From NCBI GenBank assembly GCA_045612065.1, contig JAZKYH010000074.1, forward strand, positions 1-34,765: a stretch of DNA of 34,765 nt. Direction: 5' to 3'. The DNA is from UBA1189 sp045612065. GTDB taxonomy: Bacteria > Bacteroidota > Bacteroidia > Bacteroidales > Bacteroidaceae. A program made the translations under genes and the position numbers. Shown piece after piece: positions 13,357 through 21,077 of this stretch (position 1 is its first letter; every line of letters starts with the position of its first letter). The notes below the pieces were generated by a model. That model was not told where the DNA came from, ran no database searches, and saw nothing but the letters and a program-made list of their open reading frames with translations.

Positions 13357-15015
13357 TTACACACCCAGCATCTCGCGGGCATTGTTGATGGCAGCTTCAG
13401 TGAGAGTGCCAGCACTCATCATTTGTGCCAATTCGTTGATACGCTCCTCGGCTGTAAGGGGACGTATATGGCTCACGGTAGCTTCAGCAGTGTCCTCCTT
13501 GTAAACTTTATAGTGGGCTGCGCCCTTGGCTGCAATCTGCGGTAAATGAGTGATGCTGATGACTTGGCGGCCGTGATTAGCGATATCGGCCATAATGTCT
13601 GCCATACGGGCTGCGATAGTACCAGAGACACCCGTATCAATCTCGTCAAAGATGAGCGTAGGCAGTGCCTTGGCGGCAGCTATAATGCTCTTGAGCGAGA
13701 GCATAATACGCGAGATTTCACCTCCTGAGGCCACCTCGGCAATGTCTTGCAAAGCAGCATTCTTATTAGCCGAGAAGAGGAAGCTGACGCTATCCACTCC
13801 CGTGGCATCGGGTTGGCGACGCGGAGCGATGTCTACAGCAAAGCGGGTATTGGGCATACCCAACTCAATGAGACGGGCTATAATATCTTTTTCGAAGGTA
13901 GCGCCCACCTGGACGCGCAGAGCGGTGAGCGCAGACCCAGCCTCCATAAGGGCGGCGTAAGCAGTCACCTTCTGTCGCTCCATGGCGATGATTCGCTCGG
14001 CAGACTCATCAATACGCAACAAGGTATTGCGGAAGCGCTGCTCAATATCAAGCAACTCAGCCACGCTGCTCACGCGAAGCTTCTGCTGGGCACTATAAAT
14101 AGTATCAAGACGAGCCTCGACCCATGCTTGACGTTCAGGGTCAAAGGTGAGGCGTTCCTCGGCATCAGCCACTTCGCCAGCGATATCCTTGAGTTCGATG
14201 TAAAGACTCTCCATACGTTCGTGCCATTCCTCGGCTGCAGGATAGAGGTTGATGAGCGAGCGCAAGGCTGAGGTAGTACTGCGCAAAGCTGAGGTGTGAC
14301 CACCCTCATCGCCACTAAGAGCCGCATTGATGCGGTAGAGGCTCTCCTTGATTTCCTCGGCATGGGTGAGCACTTCGAGCTCCTGTTCCAGCTCCTCCTG
14401 TTCGCCTTCTTGCAGACGCCACTCATCGAACTGCTGCAGTTGGAAACGGATATAATCTTCGTCACCTTGGTCGCCTGTTAGTTGGGCACGCAGTTTTTCA
14501 AGTTCGGCAGACACCTCGCGGTAGTGACGATAGGCCGCGGCATACTGCTCTTTTACGGTTTTATCAGCGCTGAGTGTGTCGAGCACGCCGATCTGAAAAT
14601 CCTCGCTATTAAGCAGGAGGTTCTGATGTTGCGAGTGGATGTCAATGAGACGTTCGCCCAATTGCTTGAGGATGGCCAAAGAAACGGGGCTATCGTTGAT
14701 GAAGGCACGGCTCTTGCCTGTGGCTGCAATCTCACGACGCACGATGCACTCAGTATCAAACTCAATCTCGTGAGTATTAAAGAGTTCCTCAAGGCCGTAC
14801 CCCACAATATCGAAGGTACCCTCAACGATGCATTTGGCAGCGCCGGTGCGTATAGCGGCCGTCTCGGCACGCTGACCTGTAAGCAAACCGATAGCACCGA
14901 GTAGAATAGACTTACCAGCACCCGTTTCACCCGTAATAACAGAAAAGCCTTCGGAAAAATCGAGGTCGAGCGACTCAATAAGTGCGTAGTTGCGTATGTG
15001 GAGGTTGCGTAGCAT
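13357..15015 (-). CDS. recN: DNA repair protein RecN
   Basis: A 552-residue SMC-like ATPase for double-strand break repair. The N-terminus MLRNLHIRNYALIESLDLDF and Walker A GETGAGKS (29-36) are canonical. The coiled-coil middle spans roughly 150-370. C-terminally, the ABC signature ASGGEISRIMLSLKSI, Walker B TLIFDEIDTGVSG and the ISITHLPQIAA switch region are present. Length is normal. It is transcribed alone from a divergent promoter shared as a region with the MIP18 gene. Confidence 0.96.
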   Translation of the reverse strand: MLRNLHIRNYALIESLDLDFSEGFSVITGETGAGKSILLGAIGLLTGQRAETAAIRTGAAKCIVEGTFDIVGYGLEELFNTHEIEFDTECIVRREIAATGKSRAFINDSPVSLAILKQLGERLIDIHSQHQNLLLNSEDFQIGVLDTLSADKTVKEQYAAAYRHYREVSAELEKLRAQLTGDQGDEDYIRFQLQQFDEWRLQEGEQEELEQELEVLTHAEEIKESLYRINAALSGDEGGHTSALRSTTSALRSLINLYPAAEEWHERMESLYIELKDIAGEVADAEERLTFDPERQAWVEARLDTIYSAQQKLRVSSVAELLDIEQRFRNTLLRIDESAERIIAMERQKVTAYAALMEAGSALTALRVQVGATFEKDIIARLIELGMPNTRFAVDIAPRRQPDATGVDSVSFLFSANKNAALQDIAEVASGGEISRIMLSLKSIIAAAKALPTLIFDEIDTGVSGTIAARMADIMADIANHGRQVISITHLPQIAAKGAAHYKVYKEDTAEATVSHIRPLTAEERINELAQMMSAGTLTEAAINNAREMLGV

Positions 15016-15038
15016 GATTCTTAATTGTAATAGGAACG

Positions 15039-15069
15039 CAAAGATACAACAAGCCGAGTGGAGAACAAA
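15039..15069 (-). promoter_or_regulatory. Promoter of recN
   Basis: On the minus strand, TTTG (15066-15069), 19 bases, TATCTTTG (15039-15046): a full match. The leader is about 19 bases. Confidence 0.8.
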
Positions 15070-15149
15070 ATAAACGGATTTATTTTTATTTTGAGATGCT
15101 ACTAATCCACTCGACTTGCACTACTTTAACCAGTGCGCTGCACTGCTTG

Positions 15150-15215
15150 AATTTAGGCTGTGCCTCGGAAATGCCCAAATAAATTTGGCATTTCGCTCGG
15201 CTTGCACTAAATTTG
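15150..15215 (+). repeat. Dispersed repeat carrying the MIP18 promoter
   Basis: AATTTAGGCTGTGCCTCGGAA (about 15150-15170) followed by GCATTTCGCTCGGCTTGCAC and TAAATTTG. The same parts recur on the minus strand upstream of prfB (31001-31140), and degenerate once more at 31152-31183. In this copy TTTG at 15184-15187 and TAAATTTG at 15208-15215 (20-base spacer) form the promoter of the MIP18/DUF59 gene. Confidence 0.65.
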
Positions 15216-15223
15216 TCCCCCAT

Positions 15224-15547
15224 ATGATGACAGAAGATGAGAAATTGGCGTTGCAAGAACGCATAATAGAGGCACTGAAAACGGTGTATGACCCCGAAAT
15301 ACCGGTCAACATCTATGACTTGGGGCTTATATACCGCATCGAGACAATGGATGACGGTCGCACGGAAGTGGACATGACGCTCACCGCCCCCAATTGCCCT
15401 GCGGCAGACTTCATTATGGAGGATGTGCGCATGCGAGTAGAGGGCATCACAGGCATCACCTCAGCAACCATCAATCTCGTGTTTGAGCCCGAATGGGACA
15501 AGGAGATGATGAGCGAAGAGGCTAAACTGGAATTGGGATTTTTATAA
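15224..15547 (+). CDS. MIP18/DUF59 family protein (SufT-like iron-sulfur assembly factor)
   Basis: A 107-residue single-domain protein: ALKTVYDPEIPVNIYDLGLIY (about 16-36), MTLTAPNCPAADFIMEDV with the conserved Cys, and VFEPEWDKEMMSEEAKLELGF at the end. Stand-alone DUF59 proteins assist Fe-S cluster maturation or carriage. Two ATG codons are adjacent (15224 and 15227). The start lies only 8 bases after the -7 element, so the mRNA has at most a leader of about 4 bases. lpxH lies 94 bases downstream on the same strand, past an AT-rich repeat. Confidence 0.88.
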   Translation: MMTEDEKLALQERIIEALKTVYDPEIPVNIYDLGLIYRIETMDDGRTEVDMTLTAPNCPAADFIMEDVRMRVEGITGITSATINLVFEPEWDKEMMSEEAKLELGFL

Positions 15548-15550
15548 CAC

Positions 15551-15579
15551 AATTCTGAATTTCGAATTATGAATTCTAA
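15551..15579. repeat. AT-rich intergenic repeat (AATTCTGAATT family)
   Basis: The string AATTCTGAATT followed by AATTATGAATT is found here and, inverted, at 21051-21070 just before the argE-like gene. It is short and internally palindromic. Confidence 0.5.
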
Positions 15580-15641
15580 CCAGGCTACATAGGCTGAGAT
15601 AATTCATCATTGAGGATTCAGAATCCAAAACAAAAAGGAAT

Positions 15642-16400
15642 ATGGTCTACTTCATATCTGACGCACACCTGGGTAGCCGAGCACTTACCTCGATGCGTAC
15701 ACGTGAGCGCCGCTTGGTCAAGTTCCTCGACAGCATCAAACACAAAGCCTCAGCGGTGTATATGCTGGGCGATATGTTCGACTTCTGGTTCGAATACCAT
15801 AACGTAGTACCCAAAGGGTGCACACGCTTTTTAGGGAAAGTAGCCGAACTGACCGATATGGGAGTCGAGGTTCACTTCTTCATCGGCAACCATGACCTTT
15901 GGTGCAAAAAATACCTTACCGAGGAATGTGGTGTCATCATGCACTATGAGCCTATGACAATCGACATCGAAGGCAAACTCTTCTACCTTGCTCATGGCGA
16001 TGGACTGGGCGACCCTGACAAGAAGTTCAAGCTCCTGCGTGGCATGTTCCACAACCCCTTCTTACAATGGTTGTTTGCCGGTGTCCCACCCCGTTGGGGT
16101 TTGGAGTTTGGACTTGAATGGGCCAAACATAGCCGTCTCAAGCACGAAAAGGAGGGTGCACCCCAATACATGGGTGAGCAGAACGAACCGCTCATTGTAT
16201 ACTCTAAGGAATACCTAAAACAACACCCCGACATAAACTTCTTCATCTATGGGCATCGACATATCGAACTCGATTTGATGCTCACCCGCGATGCACGTCT
16301 CCTCATCCTTGGCGAATGGATAGACCTCTGCACCTATGCCGTGTTCGATGGCAACACCTTGCGTATGGAGAACTTTATTGAAGGAGAAACACAACCGTAG
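15642..16400 (+). CDS. lpxH: UDP-2,3-diacylglucosamine diphosphatase (LpxH type)
   Basis: A 252-residue metallophosphoesterase of lipid A synthesis, hydrolysing UDP-2,3-diacylglucosamine to lipid X at the inner face of the cytoplasmic membrane. All motifs are present: SDAHLG at 6-11, GDMFDFWFE near 43-51, GNHDLW near 81-86, HGDGLG near 117-122 and GHRHIE near 204-209. Length and the hydrophobic cap (NPFLQWLFAGVPPRWGLEFGLEWAK) are typical. It follows the MIP18 gene; no separate promoter was identified. Confidence 0.92.
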   Translation: MVYFISDAHLGSRALTSMRTRERRLVKFLDSIKHKASAVYMLGDMFDFWFEYHNVVPKGCTRFLGKVAELTDMGVEVHFFIGNHDLWCKKYLTEECGVIMHYEPMTIDIEGKLFYLAHGDGLGDPDKKFKLLRGMFHNPFLQWLFAGVPPRWGLEFGLEWAKHSRLKHEKEGAPQYMGEQNEPLIVYSKEYLKQHPDINFFIYGHRHIELDLMLTRDARLLILGEWIDLCTYAVFDGNTLRMENFIEGETQP

Positions 16401-16427
16401 CATAAATTGAAAATTAACGCGATAGTG

Positions 16428-16474
16428 CCATCCCGACAAAGCGAAAGCGCCGAGGAATCTCGCGCTGGGATTTA
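16428..16474. repeat. Interrupted palindrome (ATCCCGACAAAGCG family)
   Basis: CCATCCCGACAAAGCG... is closed by ...CGCGCTGGGATT, so ATCCC and GGGAT ends enclose a GCG-rich centre. It is one of several repeat classes in this window; it lies in the lpxH-Omp85 gap (16401-16625), which has no gene. Confidence 0.5.
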
Positions 16475-16570
16475 CAATCTTACGATTAACACTACACACT
16501 AAACCATAAACACTAAACTATAAAAAAAAGAACTTAAACTATTAACCAAAAATCTCCTTTCGCGATGACT

Positions 16571-16612
16571 GAAGGTTCCCTCCCTTCGGGGGAGGGCGGG
16601 GGGAGAGGCTTT
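16571..16612. repeat. GC-rich palindromic repeat, left flank of the Omp85 gene
   Basis: It contains the stem CCCTCCC/GGGAGGG. Bases 16571-16611 match the reverse complement of 17969-18009 at 38 of 41 positions, so the gene between is bracketed by inverted copies. This copy ends 13 bases before the ATG. Confidence 0.8.
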
Positions 16613-16625
16613 AACTAAAAACTCT

Positions 16626-17966
16626 ATGAAACGTATTTTTTCAGCATTGTTGCTATGTGCAGCAACTTGTGGCCTTTTCGCCCAAGAGAGCAAACAGGAG
16701 ATTGTCAAGACTGGTTGGAACTTTGGACCTCTGCCCGTGGTGGGTTGGGATAGCGACCTCGGCTTCCAATATGGTGCTTGCGTAGACATCTTCAACTTTG
16801 GTGACGGTTCAAACTACCCCTCGTATAACTATAAGATGAACCTCGAAGCTTCGACCTACACAGGCGGTTCATCCCTCTTGCGCTGTTATGGCGACTTCAA
16901 GACTCTCATCCCCGATGGTAAACTCTTCTTCGACTGCACCTACTTCAATGCCAAGAAGTTCGACTTCTATGGTTTCAACGGCTATGCTTCGCCCTACAAT
17001 CCTGATCTCCTATTGTCAGCCAATCCCTTGGAGATGTTTGATGAGGATGCCACCTCGGCATTCTATTGGATGAAGCGCAATCAGTTCCGTATCGTCACCA
17101 GCGTACAACGCCGCATCACTGGCGATTTACATTGGGCAGCAGGTTTTGGCTACTATAACATACAGACTGGAAAGGTCAAGATTGACGGCTATGAGAATCA
17201 AGTGAGCCTCTACGACCTCTATTGCGCCACTGGACTTATCCGCGAGAACGAGGCCAAGGGAGGTAACGTGCTACAGTTCAAGGCGGGTCTCGTATACGAC
17301 ACACGCGACCACGACAGCGACCCCACCCGCGGTGTCAACATTGAGGCAACCCTCGTGGGTACTCCCGACATCATCGACCGTGCAGGCTATAGCAACCTCG
17401 GATTCACCTTCGTTGGCAGCCAGTACGTACCCGTATGGGATGATAAACTGACCTTCGCTTATCGCCTTGGCGTTCAGACGAACTTGGCCGGTGAGATTCC
17501 CTACTACTTCATCAACAACCTCAACACCCTCTTTTTCCGCAAGGTCTATACCGAGGGCCTTGGTGGCAATGCTTCGGTTCGCGGCATCAACCGCAATGGT
17601 GTAGTGGGCAACGGTATGGCATGGCTCAATACTGAGTTCCGCTGGCGCATCGTGAACTTCCGCTTCATCAACCAGAACTTCCACGTTGCCCTCAACCCCT
17701 TCTTCGATATGGGACAGGTAATCCAGCCCTACCGCCTCGAAGAACAGAAAGCCGCCTACGAAGCATTAGGAGGAAAGTACAATCTCCTAAATAAGTACAA
17801 CCCCTTCTACACGGGCAATGAGGACAAGTTGCATGCTACCGCAGGTTGCGGACTGAAAATTGTGATGAACCGCAACTTCGTAATCTCAGTAGAGATGGCC
17901 CGTGCACTCGACAACCGCGATGGCCAGAAGCTGTGGAATAACATCGGATTCAACTACCTGTTCTAA
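16626..17966 (+). CDS. Omp85/BamA-type outer-membrane beta-barrel without POTRA domains
   Basis: A 446-residue protein with signal peptide MKRIFSALLLCAATCGLFAQ. The mature part is all beta-strand-like. It carries the Omp85 barrel landmarks DTRDHDSDPTRGVNIEA (family form DTRDxxxxPTxG) near 220-236 and the VRGINRNG loop motif (VRGF/Y type) near 320, and ends in aromatic NIGFNYLF as outer-membrane barrels do. There is no room for POTRA repeats between the signal peptide and the barrel, so this is a barrel-only member of the BamA/TamA superfamily. It may be a transporter or surface protein rather than an assembly machine; the substrate is unknown. Inverted GC-rich repeats flank the gene. Confidence 0.82.
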   Translation: MKRIFSALLLCAATCGLFAQESKQEIVKTGWNFGPLPVVGWDSDLGFQYGACVDIFNFGDGSNYPSYNYKMNLEASTYTGGSSLLRCYGDFKTLIPDGKLFFDCTYFNAKKFDFYGFNGYASPYNPDLLLSANPLEMFDEDATSAFYWMKRNQFRIVTSVQRRITGDLHWAAGFGYYNIQTGKVKIDGYENQVSLYDLYCATGLIRENEAKGGNVLQFKAGLVYDTRDHDSDPTRGVNIEATLVGTPDIIDRAGYSNLGFTFVGSQYVPVWDDKLTFAYRLGVQTNLAGEIPYYFINNLNTLFFRKVYTEGLGGNASVRGINRNGVVGNGMAWLNTEFRWRIVNFRFINQNFHVALNPFFDMGQVIQPYRLEEQKAAYEALGGKYNLLNKYNPFYTGNEDKLHATAGCGLKIVMNRNFVISVEMARALDNRDGQKLWNNIGFNYLF

Positions 17967-17968
17967 AG

Positions 17969-18009
17969 AAGCCTCTCCCCCCGCCCTCCCCCGAGGGGAG
18001 GGAGCTTTC
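17969..18009. repeat. GC-rich palindromic repeat, right flank of the Omp85 gene
   Basis: The inverted partner of 16571-16611. The CCCTCCCC/GGGGAGGG stem sits 24 bases past the Omp85 stop and could double as a transcription stop, though the T-run after it is weak. Confidence 0.8.
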
Positions 18010-18073
18010 ATCCATCTTGAAAAAGAAGGCAGATTACTGGTCCAGGATTCTCACGAACCGCTAAATAGTGTTT

Positions 18074-18112
18074 TCTGAGTCACCCCTCCTTGGGAGGGGC
18101 AAGGGGGAGGCC
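18074..18112. repeat. GC-rich repeat of the TCTGAGTCACCCCTCC type
   Basis: It has the stem CCCCTCC/GGAGGGG. It matches the reverse complement of 28171-28209, inside the alkaline phosphatase gene, at about 36 of 39 positions. It lies 12 bases before the DUF454 ATG. Confidence 0.8.
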
Positions 18113-18124
18113 ATCTAAAAAATC

Positions 18125-18478
18125 ATGAGATACCTTTACATCATTCTCGGTACATTCAGCTTAGTAATGGGCATCATTGGGATATTCCTCCCGGTGTTGC
18201 CCACTACTCCTTTATTACTACTCACGGCCTACTGCTACTACCATGGTTCAAAACGCATGTATGCCTGGCTCATGAGACATCCCTATCTGGGTACACACAT
18301 AAAGAATTTCCGAGAAAACAAAATAATTCCTCGAAAGACAAAAGTCGTCATACTAACCCTACTATGGGCCTCGCTCCTATTCTGCGCCTATATCCTCACT
18401 CCCATCTGGCTCAAATGCCTGATGATAGGTATTGCCATCGGAGTGACATGGCATATACTCTCCTACAAGTCGGAGTAA
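18125..18478 (+). CDS. YbaN (DUF454) family inner-membrane protein
   Basis: A 117-residue protein with the family opening LGTFSLVMGIIGIFLPVLPTTPLLLLTAYCYYHGSKRMYAWL at about 7-48: a first membrane hairpin, then an amphipathic stretch. HPYLGTHIKNFRENKIIPRKTKV is the conserved loop, and a second pair of helices follows (VILTLLWASLLFCAYIL and IWLKCLMIGIAIGVTWHIL). The function is unknown. It is preceded by two GC-rich repeats; no clear promoter is seen, and it may read through from the Omp85 gene. Confidence 0.88.
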   Translation: MRYLYIILGTFSLVMGIIGIFLPVLPTTPLLLLTAYCYYHGSKRMYAWLMRHPYLGTHIKNFRENKIIPRKTKVVILTLLWASLLFCAYILTPIWLKCLMIGIAIGVTWHILSYKSE

Positions 18479-18494
18479 GGATTATCAGCATGGA

Positions 18495-18526
18495 TTTGCT
18501 TATTCTCTCGCCTTGAGCTACCTTTG
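18495..18526 (+). promoter_or_regulatory. Promoter of the GHL10 gene (predicted leaderless)
   Basis: TTTG (18495-18498), 20 bases, TACCTTTG (18519-18526). The ATG at 18531 falls exactly where transcription is expected to start (5 bases after the box). Confidence 0.8.
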
Positions 18527-18530
18527 CAGT

Positions 18531-20018
18531 ATGAAAGCTTTTCGACGCATATTATCCCTATTCTTCATATTGTTGCTACCGATATTAGTTAAGGCACAAT
18601 TCACCGAAGTTCCCAAATATGAATACCGTGTCGTATGGCTTACGACCATCAAAGGACTCGACTGGCCAAAGGAGGAAGCATACGGCAATTCCCCTGCACA
18701 GAAGCGGCATCTTTGCCGCATACTCGACAGCCTGCAGACCATTAACATCAACACGATACTCTTGCAGACCCGCATTCGCGGTGATGTCATCTACCCCTCA
18801 GAGATAGAGCCCTTTGCCCCTGTCTTCACAGGTAAGCATGGACAACGTCCCGATTATGACCCTTTGGCCTATACCATCGAAGAGTGCCACAAGCGTGGCA
18901 TGAAGCTGCACGCGTGGCTCGTGACCATTCCATTAGGAGATGCAACCTATGTAAAAGGGCACGGCAAGCAGTCACTACCCCTACGAAAGCCCAACCAATG
19001 CACCAAGTTCAAGGATGCATGGTACATGGAACCGTCACACCCCGCCACAGCCGAGCACCTCGGCAAGTTAATAGAAGAGTTGGTCACCCGATATGACATC
19101 GACGGTATACACTTCGACTATATCCGCTACCCAGAAGGTAACAGCAGCTACCCTGATCAAGCTTTGTACAACAAGAATAAGCGGGGAATGAACAAAGGGA
19201 ACTGGAGAAGAGAGAATGTCACACAACTCATGAGCGCGATGTACAACAAGGTAAAAAGCATCAAGCCGTGGGTATGCGTGAGTGCCGCCACGCTGGGCAA
19301 GCATGACGATGTTACCCGCTATAGCAGCTACGGTTGGAATGCTTACCACACCGTACACCAAGAGGCACAAAAGTGGATGCGCATGGGTATCGTAGATGCC
19401 ATCTTTCCCATGATATACTATGCAGGGAACCACTTCTATCCCTTCGTATGCGATTGGGGAGAACATGCATATGGTCGCCATGTGGTGGCTGGTATGGGAA
19501 CCTATCAGCTGCACCCCGAGGAGAAGAACTGGAACTTAGAGGAGGTGACACGTCAGCTTCATGTGGTACGAGCCCATCCAACAGTTGCGGGTGCTGCACA
19601 GTTCCGTTCACAGTTTGTGACGGACAACACCAAGGGCGTGTATGAGCTACTTCGTACCTTTCAACCCTACCCTGCCCTCGTGCCACCGATGCCGTGGCTT
19701 AGTACCACGCCCCCAGCCATGCCACAAGAGCTGAAGGCTGTACAAGAAAAGCACTCGCTCACGTTCACCTGGCAATCCCAAGAGAAAGTAACCTATAACA
19801 TATACAGCAGCAGTCACTATCCCGTCGACACCACTGACCCTGCCAACCTATGCTGCACGTATCTTCCCGACGCAACCTACACGGTCGCTATGCCCAGCCT
19901 TGTACAACCTCGCCATTATGCCATAACGGCAATAGACAGATATGGTAACGAGAGCGAAGCCGTACAATGGGAGAATAAGCTAACTCTCATCAGTCCCAAA
20001 CGGGAACAAAAGCGATAA
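18531..20018 (+). CDS. Secreted GHL10 (DUF187) family glycosyl-hydrolase-like protein
   Basis: A 495-residue protein with signal peptide MKAFRRILSLFFILLLPILVKA. The barrel domain (about 30-340) shows EYRVVWLTTIKGLDWPKE, ININTILLQTRIRGDVIYPSEIEP, YDPLAYTIEECHKRGMKLHAWL and YDIDGIHFDYIRYPE, the usual path of this family. The family is predicted to act on glycans, possibly cell wall-linked; a defined substrate is not known for this one. Residues of about 405-490 resemble a fibronectin type III module (LTFTWQSQEKVTYNIYSSS...HYAITAIDRYGNES). The start at 18531 is preferred because the signal peptide begins there and the promoter abuts it. RNase Z follows after 59 bases from its own promoter. Confidence 0.88.
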   Translation: MKAFRRILSLFFILLLPILVKAQFTEVPKYEYRVVWLTTIKGLDWPKEEAYGNSPAQKRHLCRILDSLQTININTILLQTRIRGDVIYPSEIEPFAPVFTGKHGQRPDYDPLAYTIEECHKRGMKLHAWLVTIPLGDATYVKGHGKQSLPLRKPNQCTKFKDAWYMEPSHPATAEHLGKLIEELVTRYDIDGIHFDYIRYPEGNSSYPDQALYNKNKRGMNKGNWRRENVTQLMSAMYNKVKSIKPWVCVSAATLGKHDDVTRYSSYGWNAYHTVHQEAQKWMRMGIVDAIFPMIYYAGNHFYPFVCDWGEHAYGRHVVAGMGTYQLHPEEKNWNLEEVTRQLHVVRAHPTVAGAAQFRSQFVTDNTKGVYELLRTFQPYPALVPPMPWLSTTPPAMPQELKAVQEKHSLTFTWQSQEKVTYNIYSSSHYPVDTTDPANLCCTYLPDATYTVAMPSLVQPRHYAITAIDRYGNESEAVQWENKLTLISPKREQKR

Positions 20019-20040
20019 AAGTGAAGATATAGCCGCGATT

Positions 20041-20072
20041 CTTGGCTGTGTGCAATATTATGGCTACTTTTG
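20041..20072 (+). promoter_or_regulatory. Promoter of rnz (predicted leaderless)
   Basis: CTTG (20041-20044), 20 bases, TACTTTTG (20065-20072). The ATG at 20078 is one base after the expected start of transcription. Confidence 0.65.
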
Positions 20073-20077
20073 CGGTG

Positions 20078-20992
20078 ATGGAGAAATTTGAAGTACATAT
20101 CCTCGGTTGCGGTTCGGCACTGCCCACCACACGACACCACGCCACGTCGCAAGTCATCGACCTGCGCGACAAGCTCTATATGATAGACTGCGGTGAGGCC
20201 ACACAGAGCCAATACCGCAAGGTGGGACTCAGTTTCTCGCGTCTCGGACACATCTTCATCTCGCACCTGCACGGCGACCATTGCTTCGGACTTATGGGCC
20301 TCATCTCGACGCTCGGGCTCCTGGGCCGCACGGCTACACTGCACATCCACGCCTTCCCCGAACTGGAGACACTGATGCGCCCTTGGCTCACCTACTTCTG
20401 TGAGGGTATGCCCTACGAGGTGGAGTTCCACCCCTTCCCCCACGGCTGCACCGACATCATCTATGAGGACCGCTCGGTAAGCGTACAAGCCTTCCCGCTG
20501 AGCCACCGCGTGCCCTGCTGCGGCTTCGTGTTCCAGGAGAAGCCCACGGCAGCACATATCAAGCGCGAGATGATTGACTTCTACGAAATTCCCTTCAGCC
20601 AAATCAACCGCATCAAGAACGGCGAGGACTACGTGACACCCGAGGGAAAGGTTATTCCCAACAGCCGCCTCACCACGCCTGCCGCCACTCCGCGCAAGTA
20701 TGTCTACTGCAGCGACACACGCTTCAATGCCAACAACGTGCAGTACACCCGCAATGCCGACCTGCTCTTCCACGAGGCCACCTTTGCCGACGACCGTGCA
20801 GCACGTGCCGAACAGACCTGCCACAGCACCGCACGCCAAGCCGCCGAGATGGCTCGCCTCAGCGGTGCCAAGCGCCTGCTCATAGGGCACTACTCGGCAC
20901 GCTACACCGACGAGAGCGTGTTGCTCGACGAGGCACGCGAAGTATTCCCACAAACCCTACTCTCCGAAGAGGGGAAATGCTATAAGGTTTAA
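20078..20992 (+). CDS. rnz: Ribonuclease Z
   Basis: A 304-residue metallo-beta-lactamase-fold endonuclease that trims the 3' end of tRNA precursors. The zinc-binding HLHGDH motif is at 63-68, preceded by GQ-type IDCGEATQSQY, and later motifs are present: PLSHRVPCCGF, YCSDTRF, HEATFAD, HSTARQAAEMA and GHYSARY. Length is typical. An in-frame ATG lies upstream at 20060, but the conserved MEKFEVHILGCGSALPT start and the promoter position both favour 20078. Confidence 0.95.
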   Translation: MEKFEVHILGCGSALPTTRHHATSQVIDLRDKLYMIDCGEATQSQYRKVGLSFSRLGHIFISHLHGDHCFGLMGLISTLGLLGRTATLHIHAFPELETLMRPWLTYFCEGMPYEVEFHPFPHGCTDIIYEDRSVSVQAFPLSHRVPCCGFVFQEKPTAAHIKREMIDFYEIPFSQINRIKNGEDYVTPEGKVIPNSRLTTPAATPRKYVYCSDTRFNANNVQYTRNADLLFHEATFADDRAARAEQTCHSTARQAAEMARLSGAKRLLIGHYSARYTDESVLLDEAREVFPQTLLSEEGKCYKV

Positions 20993-21077
20993 CGATTAAA
21001 GGTGATAGGTTATAGGCCATCCGGATGGCAATCTGCCAATACCTGCACTTCTAATTCATAATTCAGAATTATCAAAC

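Noticed and set aside
19916..20953. 345-codon open frame on the minus strand
   Set aside because: Antisense to rnz, which has a complete zinc-binding motif set.
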